Below are positions 42,451-50,119 of a stretch of 64,000 nt of DNA, piece after piece. The position numbers and the translations under genes were made by a program. The stretch is from Kaistella sp. 97-N-M2. Its GTDB lineage: Bacteria > Bacteroidota > Bacteroidia > Flavobacteriales > Weeksellaceae. The notes beneath the pieces were generated by a model. That model was not told the origin of the DNA. It made no database searches and was given only the letters and a program-made list of their open reading frames with translations. Location: contig NZ_CP090976.1 of the NCBI RefSeq assembly GCF_021513235.1, positions 1,054,001-1,118,000 on the forward strand. The letters run 5' to 3'. Position 1 is the stretch's first letter. Each line of letters opens with the position of its first letter.

Positions 42451-44589
42451 TTATTTCACCAAGGTCATTTCACTAATCAAGTGTCCTGCATTTCCGTATT
42501 TTTCAATGGTCCAAAGAACCATTCTAATGTCAACATTAATGGTTTTCTGCCATTTCTGATCGAAAATAATATCTCCGCTTAAAGCTTCGCTGTTTCCGTC
42601 GAAGGCTAAACCAAGCAGTCTTCCGTAACCATCCATAATTGGCGAACCTGAGTTTCCTCCGGTAATATCATTATTGGATAAGAAGTTTACCGGCATATAT
42701 CCGTTTTTATCTTTATAACGTCCAAAATCCTTTTTCTTAACCAAATCTAAAAACCTTTGTGGAAGATCAAATTCCTCATCGCCTTTTTTATATTTTGCTA
42801 CCATACCGTTAATATCAGTATAATAGTTATTTTTCTCGCTGATTCCGAAATATTTTCGATCCGTTCTTTCCGGCAAAGTTGCGATAGAACCTGTGGTTAA
42901 TCTCATTGTAGAATTGGCATCTGGATAAAAATCTTTTTCTGGCTGAGATTTTCTTAAACCATCCAAAAATATTCTGCTGTTTTTCGCGAAAGCTTCGTCG
43001 ACCTTGGCAAATTTGTCTCCTGCCAGTTTTTGATCATTTACAAATCCGTCCACTAATTTCAACATTGGATCTGCGTCAATTTTCAAACGGTCTGGATTGT
43101 TCACAAAATTCATCGCAGATTCCTTGGTCGCAAAAATAGAGGAGAAAGCCAGTAAAGAAAGGTTTTTAGCATCTGCCGCCATTAAAGTAGGAGAAGCAAC
43201 ATCTTTATTTACTTTTTGCTGATAAAGATTTACCATAGAGTTCAGCATTTCACCTTCGAGCTGCGTGTTCAATTTATCGTATACTTTATCAATCGCGTCG
43301 GTCACTTTAGTTTTCATGGCCGCTCTGCCGTTTGCATCCTGATCTGCGTAAGTTTTCAATAAAGAACCTAACTGATAAGACAGCGTAATATATTTCGCGT
43401 TTCTCTGAAGTTGCGAGGAATAATTTCGCTCTACATTTCTATTGGAAGTCTGCGCGTAATTGGATTTAATGTCTGTTAAAACGCCACCGTACATTGCCTG
43501 ATTTTCCGGCAGTAAAGCCCAGGTCATGTATTTATCTTCCAGGGCTCTTTTCGAAGAGATGGTACCGTTGGCCATTACAGCATCGATTGTTCCCTGTCTG
43601 TTTTTCCAGTAATTTGCTACGGACGCGTATTGAGAGGCGTAATCAAGTTTTGTCGCCTGATCTTTGTCCATATATTTTTTCATCACATCCATGGCAAGCT
43701 TGCTTGCTTCCACCCATGCCGGATAATCTTTGTTAACCATCTGTTCAATTCCGTAAGAAGTCAAATATCTGTTTGTTCTTCCCGGAAAACCAACGATCAT
43801 GGCAAAATCTCCGGGTTTGTAACCTTTTAGAGAGATTGGCAAAGCATGCTTGGGCGTCATCGGAACGTTGCTCGGAGAATATTCTGCGGGATTTCCGTTC
43901 GCATCGGCGTACACTCTAAAGACGGAGAAATCTACCGTATGACGCGGCCACTCCCAGTTATCGGTATCACCACCAAATTTTCCTAAGGAGTTGGGTGGCG
44001 TTCCTACCAATCGAACATCTTTAAAATCCTGATATACAAAATAATAAAATTCGTTTCCATTAAAGAAGTCTCTAACGACTACGGCATATTTCCCGTTTTC
44101 CGAATTTTCTGTTTGAATTGCTTTATATTCTGCATCGATCACGGCTTTTCTTTCGTCCGCGCTCATATTGTTATTAAGTTTGGCATTGATGCGTTTTGTT
44201 ACATCATCCATGCGCACTAAAAAACGAACGGAAAGTCCTTTTGAGGGAAGTTCTTCGCTTTTTTTCATGGCCCAGAAACCGTTGGTCAGGTGATCTTTTG
44301 CTGGTGTTGAAAGATCTGCGATGGCTCCGTAACCGCAATGGTGGTTGGTTAAAAGCAATCCTTCTTTTGAGACCATTTCTGCAGTACAACCCCCGCCGAA
44401 CTGAACGATGGCATCTTTTAAACTGGAATTATTTACCGAATAAATTTCTTCAGGTGTCAATTTTAACCCCTGTTTCTGCATATCAACTCCGTTAAGCCGC
44501 TTAATCATCATTAGAAGCCACATTCCTTCATCGGCTTTCATTTGTAAAAAGCCCATCATGAAAGTGAGCAGTAAAAATATTCTTTTCAT
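42451..44589 (-). CDS. S46 family dipeptidyl-peptidase (DPP7-type)
   Basis: Encodes 712 residues with a signal peptide (IFLLLTFMMGFLQMKA). The chymotrypsin-fold catalytic triad is seen as His in LLTNHHCGY (near 88), an Asp in the WEWPRHTVDFSVFR region and Ser in GGNSGSPIMDG (near 646). Eighteen residues after that Ser is Gly (AFDGN), the S1 position that distinguishes Gly-type DPP7 (hydrophobic P1) from Arg-type DPP11 (Asp/Glu P1) in studied S46 enzymes. It should remove dipeptides from imported or periplasmic oligopeptides, feeding amino acid catabolism. Confidence 0.92.
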   Translation of the reverse strand: MKRIFLLLTFMMGFLQMKADEGMWLLMMIKRLNGVDMQKQGLKLTPEEIYSVNNSSLKDAIVQFGGGCTAEMVSKEGLLLTNHHCGYGAIADLSTPAKDHLTNGFWAMKKSEELPSKGLSVRFLVRMDDVTKRINAKLNNNMSADERKAVIDAEYKAIQTENSENGKYAVVVRDFFNGNEFYYFVYQDFKDVRLVGTPPNSLGKFGGDTDNWEWPRHTVDFSVFRVYADANGNPAEYSPSNVPMTPKHALPISLKGYKPGDFAMIVGFPGRTNRYLTSYGIEQMVNKDYPAWVEASKLAMDVMKKYMDKDQATKLDYASQYASVANYWKNRQGTIDAVMANGTISSKRALEDKYMTWALLPENQAMYGGVLTDIKSNYAQTSNRNVERNYSSQLQRNAKYITLSYQLGSLLKTYADQDANGRAAMKTKVTDAIDKVYDKLNTQLEGEMLNSMVNLYQQKVNKDVASPTLMAADAKNLSLLAFSSIFATKESAMNFVNNPDRLKIDADPMLKLVDGFVNDQKLAGDKFAKVDEAFAKNSRIFLDGLRKSQPEKDFYPDANSTMRLTTGSIATLPERTDRKYFGISEKNNYYTDINGMVAKYKKGDEEFDLPQRFLDLVKKKDFGRYKDKNGYMPVNFLSNNDITGGNSGSPIMDGYGRLLGLAFDGNSEALSGDIIFDQKWQKTINVDIRMVLWTIEKYGNAGHLISEMTLVK

Positions 44590-44647
44590 TTATAAAATTT
44601 TTTAATAGGGCTAATTTACTAAAATCATTTCATATACGCCTTTAGAA

Positions 44648-44678
44648 CAAAAAAAAGTGAATGAGAAACCTCATCCAC
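44648..44678 (-). terminator. Terminator of the T9SS cargo gene
   Basis: Stem GTGAATGAG/CTCATCCAC with one mismatch and AAAC loop, followed on the minus strand by T8. Confidence 0.75.
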
Positions 44679-44700
44679 TCTTAATAGAAAATATTGAAAA

Positions 44701-46002
44701 TTATTTTTTGATCAGTTTTGTTGCAACGGATTTTCCGTCTTCAGTTGTAATTTTCAATAAATAAACTCCGGCAGTAACAGAAGATATATTCAATTGATTT
44801 ACACTTGAAAAGTTTTTAATCACTTTGCCATTCATATCCATCAACTGAACATTTTTAACATTACTTTTAGAAACAATGTTTACTTCTCCGTTTGTAGGAT
44901 TAGGATAAACCGACACCTGTTGTTTCATGCTTGCATCCACAGTACCTAAAAGAGGACTTAATTTGAACGCGGAGCCGGTTCCTCCCACCGCTGAAGAGTA
45001 TCCTACCGCCAGAATTTGGCTGGTAGAAAGCGCATTTACATCCAGGGCCTGCCCAGTGAAAACGATATCGGTCCAGTTTAAACCTCCATCTGTACTGATA
45101 GAACTTCCTCTATTAACGCCAACTACATCTAAACCAACTGAAATCAGGGTCTGGCTTGTGCCCGGAACATAGGTAATATGGCTGTATACATTTCCGACAG
45201 GATTGATTAAATCCCATGTAGCACCACCATTGGTACTGGAATAAAGGGAATTATCCTGATCGATTACCCACGCAGTGTTAGCGTTTTTAAGTGCAATTTC
45301 ACCGTTTGCAGCTGTTGATCCAAAATCTACAAGTGGCGTGAAGGAAACAGTCCATGTAAGTCCTTTATCACTGGATTTATAAACTCTACCAGTGCTGGTG
45401 CCAAACCAAATGGTCCCGTCTTCCACAGAAACATCTTTGATGGTAGTATACCCGGCCTCTCCTGACTGTGGAGCAGGAATGCTGGCACTGGGTACTCTTG
45501 TCCAGGTTGTTCCTCCGTTCGTTGTAGTATAAATTTCAAAATAACCTCCTACAGGATCGCCCATCGTAACACCGGTGTTGGCATCCCAAAAATGAACAAT
45601 ATCGGGAAAAGATGTTGCTCCATAGGCTACTTGTTTTGTCCAGGTTGTTCCACCATCTGAACTTTTCCAAACGCCGTTCGTTGTAGCACTACTCCCGTTT
45701 CCTGCCGCCCATGCAAGATTTGCAGAAGCAGCAGTAAAATCACTTAGTCCGGTTGTGGAATTCCCAAAATTAATTGTACCTCCTGTCCAGGTCAGTCCCC
45801 CGTCCGTTGTCTTGGAAAATACACTTAATGCGGTTCCATCTGTACCGTTAACACCCGTACCCCATGCAACATTGGAATCCACAATGGTAACATTGTTTAG
45901 TCCAGAGTTGGCAGCGGGAACATTGGCTGCATATTCCGTCCAGGTTTGCGCCTGTGCAGCCATTGAAACCAGCGCGAAGCCAGTAAGTAAAAGTTTTTTC
46001 AT
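44701..46002 (-). CDS. Secreted Asp-box protein with type IX sorting domain
   Basis: Encodes 433 residues from ATG 46002; the in-frame ATG at 46059 would bury the signal peptide (MKKLLLTGFALVSMAAQAQ) inside. The body has at least six Asp-box turns (TDGGLTW, SDGGTTW, TNGGTTW, SDKGLTW, TNGGATW, TDGGLNW) spaced as in sialidase-like or YCF48-like beta-propellers. The C-terminal ~75 residues (VSVYPNPTNGEVNI...LMDMNGKVIK...GVYLLKITTEDGKSVATKLIKK) are a Por/T9SS type A sorting domain, so it is exported across the outer membrane and probably surface-attached. No catalytic sialidase Arg triad is seen; function unknown. Confidence 0.87.
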   Translation of the reverse strand: MKKLLLTGFALVSMAAQAQTWTEYAANVPAANSGLNNVTIVDSNVAWGTGVNGTDGTALSVFSKTTDGGLTWTGGTINFGNSTTGLSDFTAASANLAWAAGNGSSATTNGVWKSSDGGTTWTKQVAYGATSFPDIVHFWDANTGVTMGDPVGGYFEIYTTTNGGTTWTRVPSASIPAPQSGEAGYTTIKDVSVEDGTIWFGTSTGRVYKSSDKGLTWTVSFTPLVDFGSTAANGEIALKNANTAWVIDQDNSLYSSTNGGATWDLINPVGNVYSHITYVPGTSQTLISVGLDVVGVNRGSSISTDGGLNWTDIVFTGQALDVNALSTSQILAVGYSSAVGGTGSAFKLSPLLGTVDASMKQQVSVYPNPTNGEVNIVSKSNVKNVQLMDMNGKVIKNFSSVNQLNISSVTAGVYLLKITTEDGKSVATKLIKK

Positions 46003-46166
46003 AATAATTAAAATTAAATGATTATATGTAAAAATAAACATTTCAAAAATTATGAGCAAACATTATTGCCACTTTTTTAAGTATTTCGCGGAAACGCTGT
46101 GGAATCCGCAATTGCGAGCTTTTCGGTATTTGCGGTAAACGTGCTTGCCAAAAAGCACTAGGACGA

Positions 46167-46616
46167 TTATTTCCTAATCATTTCCGTGTGCGAAATGTCA
46201 TCCTCCAAATAAGATATTCCCGTGCTTTCAAAGCCTAGAGCGGTGTAAAAAGCAAGAAGGTAGTCCTGCGCCGAAATTCGAACACGATCCGTTTTAAATC
46301 TTGTGCGAATAATTTGTAGAGCAATTTTCATCAAAGTTTTTCCCAGGCGTAGATTTCTATATTTTGGGTGCGTCAGTACACGTCCAATGGAAGATTCAGC
46401 ATATTTAACTCTAGGTGCGAAAACCCTGCAGTACGCCAGCACATTACCTTCTTTTTCGGCCCAGAGATGAAGGGCCTTCTCATCAGCGCCGTCGGCATCA
46501 AGGTAATAACAGGTTTGCTCCACGATAAAAACTTCCTGGCGGATCTTTAAAATTTCATACAGCTGTTTAACCGAAAGCTCCTCAAAACGCTCTATTCTCC
46601 AAATGATGTCGTTCAT
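46167..46616 (-). CDS. GNAT N-acetyltransferase, ElaA-like
   Basis: Encodes 149 residues. RFEELSVKQLYEILKIRQEVFIVEQTCYY begins the ElaA-type GNAT domain; SSIGRVLTHPKYRNLRLGKTLMKIAL is the acetyl-CoA-binding motif A (R/Q-x-x-G-x-G variant as RNLRLGK) and QDYLLAFYTALGFESTG is motif B. Substrate unknown. It overlaps by one base the end of engB and is transcribed with it. Confidence 0.88.
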   Translation of the reverse strand: MNDIIWRIERFEELSVKQLYEILKIRQEVFIVEQTCYYLDADGADEKALHLWAEKEGNVLAYCRVFAPRVKYAESSIGRVLTHPKYRNLRLGKTLMKIALQIIRTRFKTDRVRISAQDYLLAFYTALGFESTGISYLEDDISHTEMIRK

Positions 46617-47236
46617 TATTCAAACTTGACTTTATTTTTATGTAAGAGTTCGTTCGTGGCAGTAATAAAATTTAGAATTTCGTCGCCGCCTATTTTCTTT
46701 TCGGCGGACGTCACGTACATGTCGGGCAATTCTTCCCACGTCTTCAGAAGTTCTGCGCGGTAAGCTTCTACATTCGAGTTTACGGTGTTTGGTTTTAATT
46801 TATCGGCTTTTGTAAAAACGATTGAGAACGGAATGTCGCTTTCGCCACACCATTCGATGAATTCAATATCAATTTGTTGCGGTGTATGTCGGGAATCCAC
46901 TAAAACAAAAAGATTCACCAAATTTTTTCGGTTCAGAATGTAATTGGTATTGATTTTTTCGAAATCTCTTCGCATGCTTTTGGATACTCTTGCATAACCG
47001 TAGCCCGGCAAATCGGTTAAGTACCACTTTTCGTTGATAAGAAAGTGATTGATTAACTGGGTCTTTCCTGGGGTTTGAGAAGTTTTCGCTAAATCTTTAT
47101 GATTCAGCATCGCGTTGATGAGGCTGGATTTCCCCACGTTGGAGCGGCCTATAAATGCATACTCCGGCAAAGTTGGTTCGGGACATTCCTGCCATTTCCC
47201 ACTGCTTTTCAGGAATTCTGCTGTCTTGATAACCAT
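46616..47236 (-). CDS. engB: Ribosome biogenesis GTPase EngB (YsxC/YihA)
   Basis: Encodes 206 residues of a small Ras-like GTPase that helps assemble the large ribosomal subunit. G1 GRSNVGKSSLINAM (31-44), G3 DLPGYGYA (near 75) and G4 TKADK (near 142) are intact, with the conserved C-terminal TSAEKKIGGDEIL. A TAAATTTG promoter element is 14 bases upstream of the start. It heads a two-gene unit with the ElaA-like acetyltransferase. Confidence 0.95.
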   Translation of the reverse strand: MVIKTAEFLKSSGKWQECPEPTLPEYAFIGRSNVGKSSLINAMLNHKDLAKTSQTPGKTQLINHFLINEKWYLTDLPGYGYARVSKSMRRDFEKINTNYILNRKNLVNLFVLVDSRHTPQQIDIEFIEWCGESDIPFSIVFTKADKLKPNTVNSNVEAYRAELLKTWEELPDMYVTSAEKKIGGDEILNFITATNELLHKNKVKFE

Positions 47237-47250
47237 GTGTTATTTTTTTT

Positions 47251-47258
47251 CAAATTTA
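47251..47258 (-). promoter_or_regulatory. -7 promoter element of engB (TAAATTTG)
   Basis: Minus-strand TAnnTTTG match 14 bases before the start codon. Confidence 0.5.
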
Positions 47259-47278
47259 ATTAAATAAAAAATGGAAGT

Positions 47279-48058
47279 TTAAACTTCCACTTTTCTATTT
47301 TCTAATTGCTGTAACCAACGGTACAAAATTTCGTTGAACTCGTCGGGTTTCTCCATCATCGCAGCATGTCCGCATTCGTCGATCCAGTTCAAGGAAGAGT
47401 TGGGCAGAAATTTATGCATATCTACCGCAACCTCCGGCGGCGTTACATTATCCTGTTTTCCCCAAATCAAACAAACGGGTGTTGTAATAGTTGGCAGATC
47501 TTTAATCATATTGTGTTTAATGGCACTTCGTGCAAGCATGACTGTTTTTATGCCTTTCATCCGATCGTTAACTACAGAAAAAACCTCATCCACCAATTCT
47601 TCCGTGGCGATAATGGGATCGTAAAAAACCTCCTGCGTTTTCTTCCGGATATATTCTTTGTCGGATTTTCGCGGAAAACTGTCTCCGAATGTACGTTCGT
47701 ACAACCCGGAACTTCCTGTTAGAACAAGATTTTTCACCAGTTCCGGTCTTGCCAGCGTTAAAATCAAACCAATATGCCCACCCATTGAATTCCCTACAAT
47801 AGTTGCAGGTTCCTGGGTCTTTTCTTCAATAAATTTCGCAACATATTTTGCAATCGTCGTAAGGTTCGTATTTAAAACAGGCAAATCATAAATCGGCAAC
47901 ACGGGTACGAAAACTTTATAACCTCTTTCAGAAAAAAAGTTAACTGTTTTATCGAAGTTGCTTAAACCGCCCATTAAGCCGTGTAATAAAATCAACGGAT
48001 GCCCTTCTCCAGCTTCTATGAAAGAGAATTTTTTTTCTTTTTTCGTAATAAATCTCAT
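47279..48058 (-). CDS. Alpha/beta hydrolase
   Basis: Encodes 259 residues with oxyanion motif LHGLMGG (near 26), nucleophile elbow VGNSMGGH (Ser near 91), an acid in IWGKQDNVTPPEVA (near 206-212) and His in ECGHAAMMEKPDEFN (near 234). The sequence resembles the meta-cleavage product hydrolase and haloperoxidase-like subgroup; substrate cannot be assigned. A TATTTTTG promoter element lies at 48080-48087. It is divergent from the dcw cluster. Confidence 0.88.
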   Translation of the reverse strand: MRFITKKEKKFSFIEAGEGHPLILLHGLMGGLSNFDKTVNFFSERGYKVFVPVLPIYDLPVLNTNLTTIAKYVAKFIEEKTQEPATIVGNSMGGHIGLILTLARPELVKNLVLTGSSGLYERTFGDSFPRKSDKEYIRKKTQEVFYDPIIATEELVDEVFSVVNDRMKGIKTVMLARSAIKHNMIKDLPTITTPVCLIWGKQDNVTPPEVAVDMHKFLPNSSLNWIDECGHAAMMEKPDEFNEILYRWLQQLENRKVEV

Positions 48059-48079
48059 AAAAATGCTTTATCAGCGCTG

Positions 48080-48087
48080 CAAAAATA
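48080..48087 (-). promoter_or_regulatory. -7 promoter element of the alpha/beta hydrolase gene
   Basis: Minus-strand TATTTTTG, 21 bases before the start codon. Confidence 0.45.
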
Positions 48088-48262
48088 CAAAATTAACACC
48101 AACTGAATTGAAATGACCTAAGTTTTGATAAAAGTAAGGTTTTTGAGAATACCTCCTAAAATTTATTGAGGTTTTGGTAAATAAAATATATGGATAACAT
48201 AACTGCTTTTTAATCAATTATTTAGTGTTACGGTGCAAAACTTATTAACATTAAGTCAAAAA

Positions 48263-48305
48263 GTGGGAAAAAGTGGGAGCTTTTAGAAATTTTTATATAA
48301 ATTTG
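48263..48305 (+). promoter_or_regulatory. mraZ promoter with two MraZ-binding boxes
   Basis: Two GTGGGA direct repeats at 48263-48268 and 48273-48278, spaced ten bases start to start, match known MraZ target repeats. A -7 element TAAATTTG lies at 48298-48305 and the mraZ ATG begins 6 bases later, so the boxes sit at about -46 to -31, where bound MraZ would hinder polymerase. I see no TTG -33 element. Confidence 0.75.
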
Positions 48306-48311
48306 TCCCAA

Positions 48312-48782
48312 ATGAAGAATTTCATCGGCACATATGAATGTAAAATGGACGACAAAGGTCGCCTCAAACTTCCTGCATCTTTGGTAAAACAGATGGAGAA
48401 TTTTGGCGGGGATTCCTTTGTGGTAAAGCGTTCTGTGTTTCAGCCCTGTTTGGAGGTTTATCCAATGAAAGGCTGGGAAAAGCTGATGGAAAAAATTAAC
48501 AAGCTCAATCGTTTCCAAAAGAAAAACGCCGATTTTATCCGCCAGTTTACCGCAGGCTTAAAAACCGTGGAGCCAGATAACGCCGGACGATTACAGATCT
48601 CCAAAGACCTCATATTCTTTGCGGACCTTAAAAAGGAAATTGTAATCACGAGCGCAGGCGAACTTTTCGAAATTTGGGATAAAGATGCCTACGAAAAAGT
48701 AATCGCCACGTCTGAAGAAGATTTTGCAAAATTAGCCGAAGAAGTAATGGGCGACATCAACTTTGGAGACGAAGAAAATTAA
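48312..48782 (+). CDS. mraZ: Transcriptional regulator MraZ
   Basis: Encodes 156 residues from ATG 48312 (MKNFIGTYECKMDDKGRLKLPASL); an earlier in-frame start at 48273 lies upstream of the promoter element and inside the operator, so it is rejected. The protein has two SpoVT/AbrB-like swapped-hairpin repeats (residues 5-50 and 75-125, with DNAGRLQISKDL in the second). MraZ forms a ring and represses its own dcw operon by binding GTGGG repeats, which are seen just upstream. First gene of a 13-gene cluster. Confidence 0.95.
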   Translation: MKNFIGTYECKMDDKGRLKLPASLVKQMENFGGDSFVVKRSVFQPCLEVYPMKGWEKLMEKINKLNRFQKKNADFIRQFTAGLKTVEPDNAGRLQISKDLIFFADLKKEIVITSAGELFEIWDKDAYEKVIATSEEDFAKLAEEVMGDINFGDEEN

Positions 48783-48792
48783 TAATAAAAGT

Positions 48793-49686
48793 ATGTACCA
48801 CAACCCGGTTTTGCTGCAGAGAAGTGTTGATGATTTGGTGACGAATCCTTCGGGCATCTACGTGGACGTTACTTTCGGTGGCGGCGGTCATTCCCGGGAG
48901 ATTTTAACGAAGCTTTCTCCAAAAGGAAAACTGTACGGCTTTGATCAGGATTTAGATGCACTTAAAAACACGATCGACGACGAGCGGTTCACGCTCATCA
49001 ACCAGAATTTCAGGTTTTTGGAAAACTCTTTAATGGTGCATGGTGTGAGCCGTGTTGACGGAATTTTAGCAGACCTCGGTGTTTCGTCTCATCAGTTTGA
49101 TGAAGCATCGCGCGGATTTTCCACACGAAGCAATGCGCCCCTCGATATGCGGATGAACGTGATGCAGGATCTGGATGCCAAAAAAATCATTAATGAATAT
49201 GAAGAGGAACAGCTTGCGCACATTCTTTATTATTATGGCGAACTGCGCGAATCGCGAAAACTGGCACGCGAAATCGTTCATCACCGGAAATTAAAAACCA
49301 TCGAAACAACGGAAGATCTTAAGAATCTCTTCAGTTATATTCCGCAGTTTAAGCAGAATAAATTTTTCGCTCAGGTTTTTCAGGCAATCAGAATTGAGGT
49401 AAATCAGGAACTGGAAGTGTTGAAAGAACTTTTGGTTCAGTCTTATAAAATGCTGAAACCAAACGGCAGACTCGTCGTAATCTCTTACCACTCTCTGGAA
49501 GACCGCCTGGTGAAAAGGTTTTTGAAGAACGGCATGTTCGAAGGCGAACCGGAAAGAGATATTTACGGCAATTTTTCGAAGACATTCGAACTTCTTCAAA
49601 CCAAAGCAATTATCCCGGATGAAGCGGAGATCGCAGAAAATTCCCGCGCACGAAGCGCAAAGATGCGTGTTGGAATAAAAATTTAA
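48793..49686 (+). CDS. rsmH: 16S rRNA (cytosine1402-N4)-methyltransferase
   Basis: Encodes 297 residues from ATG 48793 (MYHNPVLLQRSVDDLV); an upstream TTG at 48763 is in frame but gives an atypical N-terminus. The SAM-binding YVDVTFGGGGHSREIL, DGILADLGVSSHQFD, GFSTRSNAPLDMRM and VISYHSLEDRLVKRF motifs are typical. It modifies C1402 in the ribosomal P site. Ten bases after mraZ in the dcw operon. Confidence 0.95.
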   Translation: MYHNPVLLQRSVDDLVTNPSGIYVDVTFGGGGHSREILTKLSPKGKLYGFDQDLDALKNTIDDERFTLINQNFRFLENSLMVHGVSRVDGILADLGVSSHQFDEASRGFSTRSNAPLDMRMNVMQDLDAKKIINEYEEEQLAHILYYYGELRESRKLAREIVHHRKLKTIETTEDLKNLFSYIPQFKQNKFFAQVFQAIRIEVNQELEVLKELLVQSYKMLKPNGRLVVISYHSLEDRLVKRFLKNGMFEGEPERDIYGNFSKTFELLQTKAIIPDEAEIAENSRARSAKMRVGIKI

Positions 49687-49753
49687 GAAATTGGTAATAA
49701 GCAATCCGCAATCAAATACTTGTCGCTGATCACGTATTACTTAGAAAGAAATA

Positions 49754-50119
49754 ATGGCAAAGAAACCTACCTATCGCTCGCAGAAAAAACTGACTTTTAT
49801 AGATATTATAAAAGGCAATTTTCTCAATCGCGATGAGGTAAAAATTCATTACAAATATTTTCTTTTGGTTTTTTTTCTCATGATGATTATTATTTACAGC
49901 AATCACCTCGTAAGCCAGAAGATAGAAATGGTGAACGACCTGAAAGAACAGACCGAAGAATTTAAATCGCGCAACGCCTACGCACAAAGCAGGCTTATTA
50001 AAGTAAAATTAGAATCGGAATTAGGGAAAGAAATGGTGCAGGATTCCCTCCTATCCTTAGAAAATCATCCTCACAAATTATTGATAAAATTAGACAGTAC
50101 TGATGGCGGTTCAAAATGA
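49754..50119 (+). CDS. ftsL: Cell division protein FtsL-like
   Basis: Encodes 121 residues: a basic cytoplasmic start (about 40 residues), one membrane helix (YFLLVFFLMMIIIYSNHLV, about 44-62), then a periplasmic coiled-coil-like stretch (KIEMVNDLKEQTEEFKSRNAYAQSRLIKVKLESELG). Bacteroidota FtsL proteins diverge strongly, so topology and position between rsmH and ftsI are the main evidence. Its stop codon overlaps the ftsI start region by 17 bases. Should bind FtsB-like and FtsQ proteins and activate FtsWI. Confidence 0.88.
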   Translation: MAKKPTYRSQKKLTFIDIIKGNFLNRDEVKIHYKYFLLVFFLMMIIIYSNHLVSQKIEMVNDLKEQTEEFKSRNAYAQSRLIKVKLESELGKEMVQDSLLSLENHPHKLLIKLDSTDGGSK

